64,000 bases of DNA from Leeia aquatica (GTDB lineage Bacteria > Pseudomonadota > Gammaproteobacteria > Burkholderiales > Leeiaceae): the NCBI RefSeq assembly GCF_012641365.1, contig NZ_JABAIM010000005.1:1-64000 (forward strand), given 5' to 3'. Position 1 is the first letter of the stretch. Each line of letters begins with the position of its first letter. The translations under genes were made by a program, and so were the position numbers. The notes beneath the pieces were generated by a model. It saw only the letters and a list, made by a program, of their open reading frames with translations, was not told where the DNA came from and did not search any database. Positions 35,417-44,353 of this stretch are shown one piece after another.

Positions 35417-36565
35417 ATGTCCCCTGATCGCGCCTACCGCCATGCTCGCCTTGCACTGGCCGTGTTCTTTATCGCCTGCGGCGCCATTGGCAGCAGCCTA
35501 TTTGCGCGCCAGCCCGCACTGCAGCTGCAATACCATCTGGACGCGCTAGGCTGGAGCCGCCTGCTGTTGTCGATGGGGCTCGGGGGGCTGCTGGCTTTTC
35601 CGCTCACCCGCTGGCTATTACACCACTGGGGTAGCCAGACCATGTGCCTGCGCTGCGGTATGCTGATGGGGCTGGGCTTCAGCCTGATCCCCTTCTGGCC
35701 ATCACTTGCCACACTTCAGGCGGCCCTGTTCGTGCAGGGGATCATTGGCAGTTGCGTCGGCGTAGCCATCAACAGTCAGGGCGCGTTGCTTGAGTTTCAA
35801 AGCAAGCAACGCAATATGGGATTCCAGCATGCGGTGTTCTACGTGGGGACATTCACCGGTGCCATTCTGGCCGCGCTGGCAGCCCGGCTACAGTTACCGA
35901 TTGCCTGGCATTTCCCCCTGCTCGGCATGGCCGTCATGGCGGTTTTTATCCTCGCCCATCCCCGCTTGATTCAGGATAAGACCGCACCACGCAGCACCGC
36001 CCGCCTGTTTCAACGCCCTTCGCGTGCCGTACTGGAGCTGGGTGCGCTGGGCTGCATGGCAGCCATGACCGAGAGCGCCATCAACGGCTGGCTTCCTGCT
36101 TACTTCAATCAGGTGCTGCATGCGGGTGAGGCATGGGCCGCCGCGAGCCTGGCCTTGTTTGCGCTCGCGGCAACGATTGGCCGCTTTCGCTCGGATGCCA
36201 ATGCCGAGCGTTGGGGCGCGCCTCAACTGGTTGCAGCCGGTGGTCTATTAGCCGCTGCCGGCCTGGGGGTAGCGACCCTGGCTGGGCGCCTGGATGGCAT
36301 GCTTCTGGGGATTATTCTGGTGGGCTTGGGGCATGCGTCCGTCTTTCCTCTACTTTTTTCAGCCACAGGCCGACACGGCGCGGCCGCCATTCCGGTGGTC
36401 GCCAGCATGGCCTCCCTTGGTTCACTGGCAGGTCCCTGGCTATTGGGCTGGATTGCGGATCAAAGCTCGATACGCTGGGTGATGTTTGCCATCACGGGCT
36501 GCTTTATCGCATTGGCGCTACTGGCGCGCGCTTTGCGCCCAGGCACGTCCCTCTCCACGCCATGA
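35417..36565 (+). CDS. MFS transporter, YbjJ/FucP-like
   Basis: A 382-residue 12-helix major facilitator starting MSPDRAYRHARLALAVFF. The start at 35417 has AGGA 6 bases upstream; earlier in-frame starts (35336, 35387) lack support. Features include GAIGSSLFARQPALQ in helix 1 and FYVGTFTGAILAALA in the middle, resembling the YbjJ-like group of sugar or drug transporters of unknown substrate. It is a single gene flanked by hairpins on both sides. Confidence 0.75.
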   Translation: MSPDRAYRHARLALAVFFIACGAIGSSLFARQPALQLQYHLDALGWSRLLLSMGLGGLLAFPLTRWLLHHWGSQTMCLRCGMLMGLGFSLIPFWPSLATLQAALFVQGIIGSCVGVAINSQGALLEFQSKQRNMGFQHAVFYVGTFTGAILAALAARLQLPIAWHFPLLGMAVMAVFILAHPRLIQDKTAPRSTARLFQRPSRAVLELGALGCMAAMTESAINGWLPAYFNQVLHAGEAWAAASLALFALAATIGRFRSDANAERWGAPQLVAAGGLLAAAGLGVATLAGRLDGMLLGIILVGLGHASVFPLLFSATGRHGAAAIPVVASMASLGSLAGPWLLGWIADQSSIRWVMFAITGCFIALALLARALRPGTSLSTP

Positions 36566-36569
36566 GAAA

Positions 36570-36589
36570 AGCCCGGCAACCGCCGGGCT
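36570..36589. terminator. Terminator between MFS gene and DUF1631 gene
   Basis: AGCCCGGC (36570-36577) and GCCGGGCT (36582-36589) form an 8-bp stem between convergent genes. An A-tract precedes it, giving a U-tract for the minus-strand gene. Confidence 0.7.
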
Positions 36590-36623
36590 TGATCTGCTTG
36601 ACGCTATCACCAGCCCCTGCCGC

Positions 36624-38963
36624 TCAGGCCGTAGGTGCGGCATCCTGCTGCAGTCGGTCCATCACCGCCGACACCGCACGATCAAGCAAGGCGCTGTCAT
36701 CCACCAGCTCAACCTTGCCTGCCCGCATCTTGGCTGCCAGCGCCTCACGCGGGATCGACATGGCATTACCACCAAAGCGGTTGGTAAACAGGTACATGCC
36801 TTTGTGCGGGCTGATCCATGCCAGTTTGGCGCGCGTCACCATGCCATCGTCAGCCATGAAATCCACCCAAGTGCCACGCTTCATTTGTGCCACGGTCCAC
36901 AGATAGCGGTCCGCCGCGGCCACATCTGCAGGCACCAGAGGCTGCTCGACTTCCGGCAACGGCTCCAGGTGTTCCGGTACCAAGTCGGTCAGCAGTACAT
37001 CCACCGGTTGCAATTCATGCTGCACCGGCATTTCAGGCACAGGGGGCAGCTCGATATTGACATCAGGCACAGGCTGGCGGATTTGAGGCCCGGCGGTGTC
37101 TGGCTTCATGCCCGCCTTGATGGCCGCGGAGTGGCAGCGCACCATTTCCGCCAGGAAACGTTCCTTTTCTTCCTTCGGCGTTTCCTTGCTGTCCATCACG
37201 GTTTCCAGCCGCTTCAGCATAGGCTGCAGCAAGCCCACCAGCCGCATGCGCTCTTCGGTAGAGGTCTTCGGCTCGCATGACCAGATCAGGTCATCCATGG
37301 TTTGCAGGGTTTCCGCCCATGGCGCGCCATTCACCCCGCCCTGCTGGTAGGCGTCGATCATGGCCCCGCCCCAGTACTTGGCGAGGAAGTCACGCACCAC
37401 CGCGGGCACATCGGCTTTCTGTACACGCTGGCGCAGCTCGGCTTCCACCATGCCACGCGCCACTTCCAGCTGCTCCTGGGCAAACAGTACCCGTGCAGAT
37501 TGCTGCGCCAGTTCTGCAGCCAGACGCTCCTCTTCTGCGAGGAACTGCTGTAGCACCGCTTCCTGTGTTTCAAACAGGCCGACGTCGTCGGTAAACTCGG
37601 TCACGATGGTCTGGACAATGCGCTCGACCATCGCCTTGAAGCGATCGCCACCTTCAGCCTCTGCGCTCCAGCCCAGCGAGGATTGCGCCAGCGCATCCAG
37701 CAAACGGCGGGCCGGGTGCTGCTTGCGCGAGAAGAACTTGGCATCCAGCAGGGCAACCTTCAGCACCGGGATCTGCAAACGGCCCAGCAGGGCCTTGATC
37801 TCCGCCGGGATATTGCGCTGCTCAAAGATGTAGTCGAACAACATCGACACGATGTCGATGGTCAGGGTTTCGACCTGCGAGGCTTGGCCGTCAAGCACAT
37901 CCTCTTTCAGGGCACGCAGCACATTGGGCGCGCCCAAGGTTTCCAGCGACGTCCAGTCGATATTGGAGCGGAAGTGAACACCATCCGGCATTTCGCCTTG
38001 CTGCAAGCGCTCCAGCACCGGCAGTACACTGGCACCGGCATTGGACACCGGCATGGCGGCGCCCCCCAGCGACATCGGCAATTGCGCACGACCGTGCTGC
38101 ACCATCTGTTGCAACAGCGCCATCAGCCCCTGCTCAACCTGCTCCGGGTTCAGGGCCGCAGCATCCGCGGCGGAGGCGGCCTGAGGCTGCTCCTGCTCGG
38201 CGGCGCGGGCCTGCTCCGGATTGAATCCCTGGTTGGCTGCGTTACGGCGACGCACGGCCAGGGGAATCTTGGGCAGCACATTGCGGGCAATCAGAAAGCT
38301 GTTCAGTTCGTGGTACATGCTGCGGACATCGCCCGATACCATTTGCTCGAACAGCTTGAGGATGATCAGTTTAACATCCAGCTCGGCCTGCAGGCTGTCA
38401 CATGCACTGCCAAAGGCTTCACAGATGCGGTGCGGCGACAGCGGACTGCTTTCGTCTTCCAGCTCGGGGGAACTCAACAGCACCCCTAGACGCTGATCCA
38501 GCGCGGACAGCTCTTCATTGCAGTTGCTGCGCAGCTTGGTGGCGATGTTTTTCACCGCCAACGATTCTTCGTAGTCCTTGTTATCAACCAGCGAGAGCTC
38601 CAGTGACCCCCAGTCGAGCTCGTTCATTTTCGCAGACTGGCCTTTGGGGTTCAGGATCGCCGCGTCAAAGGCTTCCATGAACTGCTGCCGAAAGCTGGCT
38701 TCCAGCGTTGCCCGATTGGTGCTGGTCAGACCACGGGCATTCATGTAGAGATTGCTGCGCTCACGATCATGCGACTTCTCAGCAAGATCGAACAATACGT
38801 CTTCAATCTTGTCCATCATGCTGGACAGAGAGCGCGACAACGTCGTCAGTGCCAAGTCGCGACATTCCTGTAGCAACCGGCGTGAGTCGACGCCATTGGC
38901 ACTCTGACGGTCATCAAATTCGGAGATCGAAATCACATTCGCGGGCTTTGTGGAAGCACTCAT
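36624..38963 (-). CDS. DUF1631-domain protein under a c-di-GMP riboswitch
   Basis: A 779-residue soluble protein of the DUF1631 family, found mainly in beta- and gammaproteobacteria, with no settled function. Most of it is predicted helical; a coiled-coil region (about 490-530) and a C-terminal barrel-like stretch GTWVDFMADDGMVTRAKLAWISPH (described in pieces: GTWVDFM, then TRAKLAW) recall a PilZ-type domain. The ATG at 38963 is preferred over GTG at 38972. Its leader of about 260 nt carries a GEMM-I aptamer, so its expression should respond to c-di-GMP. This links the protein to c-di-GMP-controlled behaviour such as surface attachment or motility, by inference. Confidence 0.8.
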   Translation of the reverse strand: MSASTKPANVISISEFDDRQSANGVDSRRLLQECRDLALTTLSRSLSSMMDKIEDVLFDLAEKSHDRERSNLYMNARGLTSTNRATLEASFRQQFMEAFDAAILNPKGQSAKMNELDWGSLELSLVDNKDYEESLAVKNIATKLRSNCNEELSALDQRLGVLLSSPELEDESSPLSPHRICEAFGSACDSLQAELDVKLIILKLFEQMVSGDVRSMYHELNSFLIARNVLPKIPLAVRRRNAANQGFNPEQARAAEQEQPQAASAADAAALNPEQVEQGLMALLQQMVQHGRAQLPMSLGGAAMPVSNAGASVLPVLERLQQGEMPDGVHFRSNIDWTSLETLGAPNVLRALKEDVLDGQASQVETLTIDIVSMLFDYIFEQRNIPAEIKALLGRLQIPVLKVALLDAKFFSRKQHPARRLLDALAQSSLGWSAEAEGGDRFKAMVERIVQTIVTEFTDDVGLFETQEAVLQQFLAEEERLAAELAQQSARVLFAQEQLEVARGMVEAELRQRVQKADVPAVVRDFLAKYWGGAMIDAYQQGGVNGAPWAETLQTMDDLIWSCEPKTSTEERMRLVGLLQPMLKRLETVMDSKETPKEEKERFLAEMVRCHSAAIKAGMKPDTAGPQIRQPVPDVNIELPPVPEMPVQHELQPVDVLLTDLVPEHLEPLPEVEQPLVPADVAAADRYLWTVAQMKRGTWVDFMADDGMVTRAKLAWISPHKGMYLFTNRFGGNAMSIPREALAAKMRAGKVELVDDSALLDRAVSAVMDRLQQDAAPTA

Positions 38964-39088
38964 GGCAAACACCCAACAAGGGTACTATTCCTGCCCCCTT
39001 GTTTTATTACCAAGGCAGCGGGCAAACAATACTTTTGGGGCAAACTCGCCAGTGGTGCCTGCCCTGGTTGGCAGGAGCCTTCTGATCC
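38964..39088 (-). promoter_or_regulatory. Expression platform of the c-di-GMP riboswitch
   Basis: Between aptamer and ATG the minus strand contains three GTTTGCC copies: in GAGTTTGCCC (39047-39038), TGTTTGCCCGC (about 39028-39018) and GTTTGCC directly abutting the ATG (38970-38964). Each is complementary to the aptamer strand GGGCAAAC; the first pairs over 10 bases with GGGCAAACTC. A hairpin CCTGCC / GGGCAG lies at about 39076-39058. No T-run terminator is seen, so translational control is the likelier mode. Confidence 0.55.
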
Positions 39089-39182
39089 GTGATGCAGCTC
39101 CGCTGTCTCTCAGCACATATGGTGCGCGTAGACCGGTGGCTTTGCGTCCTCACTTTTCAGTGAGTTTGCCCTTGATAATCAC
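39089..39182 (-). promoter_or_regulatory. c-di-GMP-I (GEMM-I) riboswitch aptamer
   Basis: Read on the minus strand, the aptamer shows AGGGCAAAC, a hairpin TCACT-GAAA-AGTGA with the GAAA tetraloop, then GGACGCAAAGCCACCGG, then a second arm with stems GTCT/AGAC and GCAC/GTGC around an internal loop that can act as tetraloop receptor, and AGCGGAGCTGC. These are the conserved parts of the GEMM-I class (for example the Vibrio cholerae Vc2 aptamer). Closing stem GTGAT / ATCAC joins the ends. It controls the downstream DUF1631 gene. Confidence 0.9.
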
Positions 39183-39232
39183 AGTAACATGGCTGCATGA
39201 CGGTTTTATGCACACCATGTGTCTCACTGTGA

Positions 39233-39261
39233 AGTATACGCGAACCTTACAAAAAAATTAA
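39233..39261 (-). promoter_or_regulatory. Predicted promoter of the riboswitch-DUF1631 transcript
   Basis: On the minus strand TTAATT (39261-39256) and TATACT (39238-39233) are separated by 17 bp, about 50 bp upstream of the aptamer and just after the ispF stop. The -10 is good, the -35 weak. Confidence 0.45.
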
Positions 39262-39288
39262 GCTCTTAGCATATTTACCGATAAGCGG

Positions 39289-39783
39289 TCAGTTTCCGTG
39301 GCCGAGATGCAACAGGCAGATCGCATCCGCCGCAATCCCCTCTTCCCGTCCGGTAAAACCCAGCCGCTCTGTGGTTTTGGCCTTGACGTTGACACAGCCG
39401 GGCTCAATCCCAAGGTCAGCCGCGATACACGCCACCATGTGCGGAATATGCGGGGCCATCTTGGGTGCCTGGGCAACAATGGTCATATCAACATTACCAA
39501 TCTGCCAGCCCGCTTCTCGCACCAGCTGGGCTGCATGGCGCAGCAACACACGACTGTCCGCCCCCTTGAAGCGTGGATCGGTGTCGGGAAAGTGCCGCCC
39601 GATATCGCCCAGCGCTGCGGCGCCCAGCAGCGCATCTGTCAATGCGTGCAGCAACACATCTGCATCCGAGTGCCCCGCCAGGCCACGCGGATAAGGGATC
39701 GTCACCCCGCCGATGATCAGGGGGCGGCCTTCTACCAGCGCATGTACATCAAAACCCTGGCCAACCCGAAATGGAAACTTCAT
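39289..39783 (-). CDS. ispF: 2-C-methyl-D-erythritol 2,4-cyclodiphosphate synthase
   Basis: Fifth enzyme of the MEP isoprenoid pathway; forms the cyclic diphosphate. The 164-residue trimeric enzyme has the N-terminal metal-binding motif [11 protein letters not shown], then [32 protein letters not shown] (seen as [11 protein letters not shown] and [10 protein letters not shown]), and the C-terminal [14 protein letters not shown]. It is often found next to or fused with ispD, but ispD is not here. A CheY-like gene lies 72 bp upstream on the same strand. Confidence 0.96.
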   Translation of the reverse strand: MKFPFRVGQGFDVHALVEGRPLIIGGVTIPYPRGLAGHSDADVLLHALTDALLGAAALGDIGRHFPDTDPRFKGADSRVLLRHAAQLVREAGWQIGNVDMTIVAQAPKMAPHIPHMVACIAADLGIEPGCVNVKAKTTERLGFTGREEGIAADAICLLHLGHGN

Positions 39784-39855
39784 GAGAACCTGCCTGCGGC
39801 AAAAAAGCAGGTAGCAACATAGCAGAAAGCGGCCCGGTCTGCGAGCCAGACCCCG

Positions 39856-40236
39856 TTAACCCGCCCTGGATTTGAGGGCATGCTCCATGGCGGCAATCAG
39901 TTTGGCGGCGTTGAGCGGTTTGACCACAAATCCGCTGGCCCCGGCTCCCAGTGCCGCCCGCACCCGCTCCATGGTCGCTTCGCCGCTGACCATGATCACC
40001 TTCGGGCGGTGTGCCATCTGCAACATCTCCGGCAGCACCTCCAGCCCGTCATGATCCGGAAGGTTAATGTCGAGCAGCACGATGCCCGGCTTCAACTGCT
40101 CACAAAGCTTCAGTCCGGCATCCGCAGCCGATGCCTCGCCGCACACCACATACTCTTCCTGCCGCAGGATGGAAGACATCAACGAGCGCAGCACAGTGTC
40201 ATCATCAATGATCAGAACAGTCGGTTTGCCTGCCAT
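39856..40236 (-). CDS. CheY-like single-domain response regulator
   Basis: A 126-residue receiver domain with no output domain. The acidic pocket DDD (VLIIDDDTVL), the phospho-acceptor Asp in VLLDINLPDHDG, the Thr/Ser switch position in IMVSGEA, and the conserved Lys in GFVVKPLN are all present. It must act by protein contact; a partner kinase is not in the window. The start at 40236 begins directly at the fold; an upstream GTG (40269) is less likely. It precedes ispF on the same strand. Confidence 0.9.
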   Translation of the reverse strand: MAGKPTVLIIDDDTVLRSLMSSILRQEEYVVCGEASAADAGLKLCEQLKPGIVLLDINLPDHDGLEVLPEMLQMAHRPKVIMVSGEATMERVRAALGAGASGFVVKPLNAAKLIAAMEHALKSRAG

Positions 40237-40281
40237 GGTCAACACACCCGGAAGTAACAACACTTCCACTGTAGCAGCGGC

Positions 40282-40773
40282 CTATGTTTTTTGCAGTCCC
40301 AATTGCGCGCGCAACTGGCCGATCAGCCCAGTACAGGCATCTTCCAGCCGGTCCAGCACCGCCTCAAAGCCGGCTTTTCCGCCATAGTAAGGATCAGGCA
40401 CTGCCTGGCCTGGGTAGGCGGCGCTGTAATGAAGGACCAGCGCCAAGTGCGCCCGTGGGCTCAGCAATCTGGCTTGCATGTGTTGCAAGTGCTGCAGATT
40501 ATCCTGATCCATGGCCAGTATCAGGTCAAACCGCTGAAAGTCTTCCGCCACCACCGCCCGCGCCCGCAGCGCGCTCAGGTCATAGCCTCGCCGGGCTGCG
40601 GCGGCAATGGAGCGAGGATCTGGTGCTTCACCTGCATGCCAGCTGTGCGTTCCGGCCGAATCCACCTGCACCCGCCCTTCAAGCCCGGCCTGGCGCAGAA
40701 GATGACGAAGCACCCCCTCTGCACTGGGGCTGCGGCAGATATTCCCCATACACACCATCAGCACTGCGTACAT
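40282..40773 (-). CDS. Low-molecular-weight protein tyrosine phosphatase
   Basis: A 163-residue phosphatase. The catalytic P-loop is at the very N-terminus: Cys8 and Arg14 in VCMGNICRSP, and the general acid Asp is in VPDPYYGG. Bacterial members dephosphorylate tyrosine kinases that control capsule or exopolysaccharide synthesis, or act on phosphoarginine; no such kinase is nearby. It lies 45 bp upstream of the response-regulator gene on the same strand, which may make an operon with ispF. Confidence 0.93.
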   Translation of the reverse strand: MYAVLMVCMGNICRSPSAEGVLRHLLRQAGLEGRVQVDSAGTHSWHAGEAPDPRSIAAAARRGYDLSALRARAVVAEDFQRFDLILAMDQDNLQHLQHMQARLLSPRAHLALVLHYSAAYPGQAVPDPYYGGKAGFEAVLDRLEDACTGLIGQLRAQLGLQKT

Positions 40774-40825
40774 ACCGCGCCCCTGCTTGCTAAGCGCGAT
40801 AGCTTAACGCAAGGAGCGGGACGGG

Positions 40826-42025
40826 TCATTGCCCCAGCACAGCAGTGGCCGCTTTGGAGGCCTGTTTCAGGGCTGCGGCTGGCTCTGCCTTGCCCGTATA
40901 GATGGCCTGCATGGCATCGCTCACTGCTTTGGCAGTATCTTCCCAGCCCGTCACCGTCGGGGCAAACTTGGCATACGGTAACAACTTTACAAAGGTCTGC
41001 AACCGCGGGTTACCGGTAAAGTGAGGGGCAGAGGCCTCGTCCTTGGTGGTTGGCAGGAACCCCTCACCCGCCGTAAAGCCAATACGGGGCTCCTTGGTAA
41101 ACAGAAAATCAAGGAACTGCCAGGCCAGCACCTTGTTCCGGGCGTTGCGGAACATTACCACCGAATCGGTCACCGCATAGGTGGCCCCCCGCTGCTGCGT
41201 CGGAATGGGTGCGATGCCGTACTGCATGCCCGGTGCTTCGGCTTTTAGCTGATTGATCAGGAAGGGAGCAGAAATCACCATACCCAGATTGCCCTTCTTG
41301 AACAGGTTGCCCACATCCTCACGGCTGTACTGGGTGACATTCGGCTGGGTCAGCCCTTCATCAATCATCTGCTTGTAGAGTGTGGCGGCCTTGACGCCCG
41401 GTGTGTTGGCAAATGTCGGCCACTTGCCCACCACCACCTCACCGCCAAACGACCACAGCGCATAGTACCAGTAGATGTCCGTCTCGATATCCTTGCCCTG
41501 CAAACCAAAACCATAGCCACCGCTTGTCTTGATCTTGCGCGAGGCCGTCACCACATCGTCCCAGGTCTTGGGGCCATCCGGGAAACCGGCCTGGGTCAGC
41601 AGGCGCTTGTTGTAATACATGGCACGGGCGGACGCCGCTATCGGCAAGCCCCAGGTCTTGTTGTCAATCTGCGAGGGCTCGAGAAAGGTGCCGATGAAGC
41701 GCCCTTCGAACTCGCTGCTCATGTAGCGATCCAGCGGCTCCAGCTGGTCATGCTTGACATAGTCCAGCAGCCAGCGGGTCCCGACAATCGCGATATCCGC
41801 GTTACGTCCCTGCTCCAGATCAGCCTGCAGCTTCTTTTGCAGCCCATCCCAGCCGGCCATCTCGATCTTGATCCGATGGCCGGGGTGGGTGCTCTCAAAC
41901 TGGCGTGCCATTTTTTCGAAGTAGGGCTGCGTTGCGGGGCTGTAGTAGGCTACCGTAAACCGCAGTGTATCCGCCTGAGCGGCCATTGCGCCCAGTACCA
42001 CCAGACTACCCAGTATCTTGCGCAT
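40826..42025 (-). CDS. ABC transporter sugar-binding protein, paralogue B
   Basis: Periplasmic solute-binding protein of the sugar family 1 type, 399 residues with signal peptide 1-18 (ending AQA). It shares long stretches with the binding protein encoded at 44354-45592: VAYYS near the N-terminus, GPKTWDDVV, GYGFGLQGK, VISAPFL and GWEDTAKAVSDAMQA. It is the last gene of the minus-strand import operon. A second binding protein in one operon suggests two related ligands sharing one permease. The start at 42025 has GGAGTGGGGGG just before it. Confidence 0.88.
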   Translation of the reverse strand: MRKILGSLVVLGAMAAQADTLRFTVAYYSPATQPYFEKMARQFESTHPGHRIKIEMAGWDGLQKKLQADLEQGRNADIAIVGTRWLLDYVKHDQLEPLDRYMSSEFEGRFIGTFLEPSQIDNKTWGLPIAASARAMYYNKRLLTQAGFPDGPKTWDDVVTASRKIKTSGGYGFGLQGKDIETDIYWYYALWSFGGEVVVGKWPTFANTPGVKAATLYKQMIDEGLTQPNVTQYSREDVGNLFKKGNLGMVISAPFLINQLKAEAPGMQYGIAPIPTQQRGATYAVTDSVVMFRNARNKVLAWQFLDFLFTKEPRIGFTAGEGFLPTTKDEASAPHFTGNPRLQTFVKLLPYAKFAPTVTGWEDTAKAVSDAMQAIYTGKAEPAAALKQASKAATAVLGQ

Positions 42026-42061
42026 GCCCCCCACTCCTTCCAATATTGCCTGCCGGCTTTC

Positions 42062-42454
42062 TTACAGCGGTTTGTAAGCCACCACCTCGATTTCCACCTT
42101 GCAATCCACCATCATGCTGGCCTGCACACAGGAGCGGGTCGGTGGGTTCTCTGGAAAGTACTCCTGATACACGCGGTTAAAGGTCCAGAAATCACGGGTG
42201 TCATCCAGCCAGACAGTGACTTTGACCACATCCTGCAGGCTGCAACCGGCCAGCCCCAGCACCCGCTCCACATTGCGGAAGGTCTGCCGCGTCTGCGCTT
42301 CGATGCCACCGTACTCGATCTCGCCTTTATCGTTCATGGCCACCTGGCCGGAAATGAACACAAAATCGCCCGCCCGGATCGCCGGGGAAAATGGCAAGCG
42401 TTGCCCGCCGGCGCCGGATGGCACCGCGCCGTAAATGACCTTTTCCTTGCTCAT
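42062..42454 (-). CDS. RidA-family enamine/imine deaminase
   Basis: A 130-residue member of the RidA/YjgF/YER057c family, which hydrolyses reactive enamines such as 2-aminoacrylate made by PLP-dependent serine/threonine dehydratases. Family residues are visible in PFSPAIRAGDFVFISGQ and RQTFRNVERVL, but the canonical active-site arginine near the C-terminus lies in RSCVQASMM rather than the usual RxAV context. It sits between the permease genes and binding protein B. A D-serine-dehydratase-like gene lies in the divergent operon, which gives it an obvious substrate. Start 42454 is chosen for its GGAG 8 bases upstream. Confidence 0.88.
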   Translation of the reverse strand: MSKEKVIYGAVPSGAGGQRLPFSPAIRAGDFVFISGQVAMNDKGEIEYGGIEAQTRQTFRNVERVLGLAGCSLQDVVKVTVWLDDTRDFWTFNRVYQEYFPENPPTRSCVQASMMVDCKVEIEVVAYKPL

Positions 42455-42471
42455 GAACATGCACTCCATGA

Positions 42472-42490
42472 GGGCGGATGCTCTCCGCCC
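42472..42490 (-). other. Intercistronic hairpin before the RidA gene
   Basis: Perfect 7-bp stem GGGCGGA / TCCGCCC with a 5-nt loop, between the permease stop and the RidA ribosome site. No T-run. It may stabilise or separate the two parts of the message. Confidence 0.5.
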
Positions 42491-42502
42491 GTGACTTGAT
42501 AA

Positions 42503-43360
42503 TTACTTGACCGCGCCCAGCGACAGGCCCTTGACCAGGAAGCGCTGCAGCCAGGCAAACAACACCGACACCGGCAGCGTGGCCAGCAGCGTTGCGGCCA
42601 TGACCTGATGCCACTCGACCGAGTACCGACCTGCGACCAGATCGGTAATCCGCACCGTCAGCGTCTTGCTCTCATCCGAGCGGATCAAGGTGTACACCAC
42701 GGCAAACTCATTCCAGGCATTGATGAAGGTGAAGATGGCCGTCACTACCATGGCCGGTACCGCCAGCGGCAGGAATACCTTGAACACGGAACGCACCCGG
42801 CCACAGCCCTCCAGCCAGGCAGCCTCTTCCAGATCACGCGGAATGGTGGCGAAGTAGGAAGACAGCATCCACACCGCAAACGCAATATTGAACGCGGCGT
42901 AGGACACGATCACCCCAATGTGGGAATCCACCAGATTGCCGTCACCATAAGGAATCATGGTGGCCAGCCGGAACAAGCCCAGCACCAGCAGGATGGGCGA
43001 CAGCATCTGCGTGACCAGCAGGAACTGGCGATAAAAGCCCTTGCCACGGAACGGGAAGCGCGCCAGCGCATAGGCAGCAGGTACACTTACCGCAATGGCA
43101 ATCAAGGTGGACAGCACGCTGATGATCAGGCTGTTCTTCAGCGCGGTACCGAACTGCACCGCCTCCCACATGTCGGCAAAGTTCTGCCAGCGGAAGCTGC
43201 TGGGCAGCCAGCGTGCCGGATAGGTAAACACTTCTTCCGGTGGCTTCACTGCGGTAAAGAACATCACCGCAAACGGAAACAGCACAATCAGGGCAAAGGG
43301 CGCCAAGGCCAGCCAGCACCACAGGCTGCGCCACAGTTTGGGCTTGTCGATCTGCATCAT
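42503..43360 (-). CDS. ABC sugar transporter permease, MalG-like
   Basis: A 285-residue inner-membrane permease with six helices. The binding-protein-dependent transport loop (EAA motif) reads [25 protein letters not shown] (seen as [10 protein letters not shown] and FLPLAVP), which contacts the ATPase. It pairs with the MalF-like permease: its ATG overlaps that gene's TGA by 4 bases. Carbohydrate uptake family 1 (CUT1). Confidence 0.93.
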   Translation of the reverse strand: MMQIDKPKLWRSLWCWLALAPFALIVLFPFAVMFFTAVKPPEEVFTYPARWLPSSFRWQNFADMWEAVQFGTALKNSLIISVLSTLIAIAVSVPAAYALARFPFRGKGFYRQFLLVTQMLSPILLVLGLFRLATMIPYGDGNLVDSHIGVIVSYAAFNIAFAVWMLSSYFATIPRDLEEAAWLEGCGRVRSVFKVFLPLAVPAMVVTAIFTFINAWNEFAVVYTLIRSDESKTLTVRITDLVAGRYSVEWHQVMAATLLATLPVSVLFAWLQRFLVKGLSLGAVK

Positions 43361-44244
43361 GCCCCCTCACTCTCTTTGGGCTGCATGCGCACATACAGCA
43401 CGGTAAAACACATCAGGATTGCCAGCATCACCAGTGATACCGCCGCCGCCTCACCCGGACGGCCCAGGCGGAAGCCCAGCTCGTACAGGTAGGTCACCAG
43501 AATATGTGTCGAGTTGCTCGGGCCACCCTGCGTCATCACCCAGATGATGGGGAAGGAGTTGAACACGTAAATCACGTTCAACACGACGGCCATATTGATG
43601 AAAGGGCGCAGCAAAGGCAGCGTCAGGCGGCGGAACTGCTGCCAGCGGCTGGCACCATCCAGCCGTGCGGCCTCATAGATATCCGATGGCACGGAAGACA
43701 GGCCACCGAGGAAAATGGTCACGGTAAACGGCACTGACACCAGAATACCGACGCCAATTTCCACCGGGAAAGCCCAGTCTGCCGTGGCCAGCCAGTGGAT
43801 GGGACCTGAGATTAAACCCAGCTTCTGCAAGGTGACATTGACCATGCCGTATTCGTCATTGAACGCCCAGCGCCAGACAATGGCGGTCATGGTCAGCGAT
43901 ACCGACCACGGCAGCATGACGATGGTACGCGCTATGCCACGACCATAGAAATCCTGATGCAGGATCAGGGCAATGGGCACGGAAACTAGCACCGTGCCTC
44001 CGACCACGCCCAGCGTCCACCACAGGGTGCGCCAGACCGTCTCCATGAACACCGGGTCAGCAAAAACAGTACGGAAGTTCTCCAACCCGTTGAAATCGCG
44101 CAACAAACCAAAGCGGGACACATCGTGCACCGACTGGTTGACGATATTGAACAGGGGGTAACTGATAATGAACAGCGCCAGCATGAAGCTGGGGATGATC
44201 AGCAGCCACGGCGTCAACGGCCGGCCTGAAGCGGTCTGCGTCAT
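43357..44244 (-). CDS. ABC sugar transporter permease, MalF-like
   Basis: A 295-residue six-helix permease of the CUT1 type, with [20 protein letters not shown] as the EAA loop. It forms the transport heterodimer with the MalG-like protein whose gene follows with a 4-bp overlap. It follows the binding-protein A gene by 109 bp that include a terminator-like hairpin, so it is likely expressed less than that binding protein. The matching ATPase gene is in the divergent operon at 48000. Confidence 0.93.
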   Translation of the reverse strand: MTQTASGRPLTPWLLIIPSFMLALFIISYPLFNIVNQSVHDVSRFGLLRDFNGLENFRTVFADPVFMETVWRTLWWTLGVVGGTVLVSVPIALILHQDFYGRGIARTIVMLPWSVSLTMTAIVWRWAFNDEYGMVNVTLQKLGLISGPIHWLATADWAFPVEIGVGILVSVPFTVTIFLGGLSSVPSDIYEAARLDGASRWQQFRRLTLPLLRPFINMAVVLNVIYVFNSFPIIWVMTQGGPSNSTHILVTYLYELGFRLGRPGEAAAVSLVMLAILMCFTVLYVRMQPKESEGA

Positions 44245-44265
44245 GCAAAACTACCTATGCAAGAG

Positions 44266-44292
44266 GAAAAACCCGCCGGAGTCATCCGGCGG
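44266..44292 (-). terminator. Attenuating terminator between binding protein A and permeases
   Basis: On the minus strand CCGCCGG (44292-44286), a 6-nt loop and CCGGCGG (44279-44273) are followed by GTTTTT. A further hairpin GCCCCGC.../...GCGGGGC lies just upstream of it at about 44320-44343. It probably lets some transcription through and sets a higher level for the binding protein. Confidence 0.7.
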
Positions 44293-44353
44293 CAAGCTGC
44301 TCAGCGCAGAGGAGATGCGGGCCCCGCCGCTATCGCAGCGGGGCAGCACGGGC

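Noticed and set aside
39021-39047. GGGCAAAC copies on the plus strand, as a second riboswitch
   Set aside because: The rest of the GEMM-I consensus (GACGCAAAGCC and the second arm) is missing on that strand; the copies are complements of the platform sequence.
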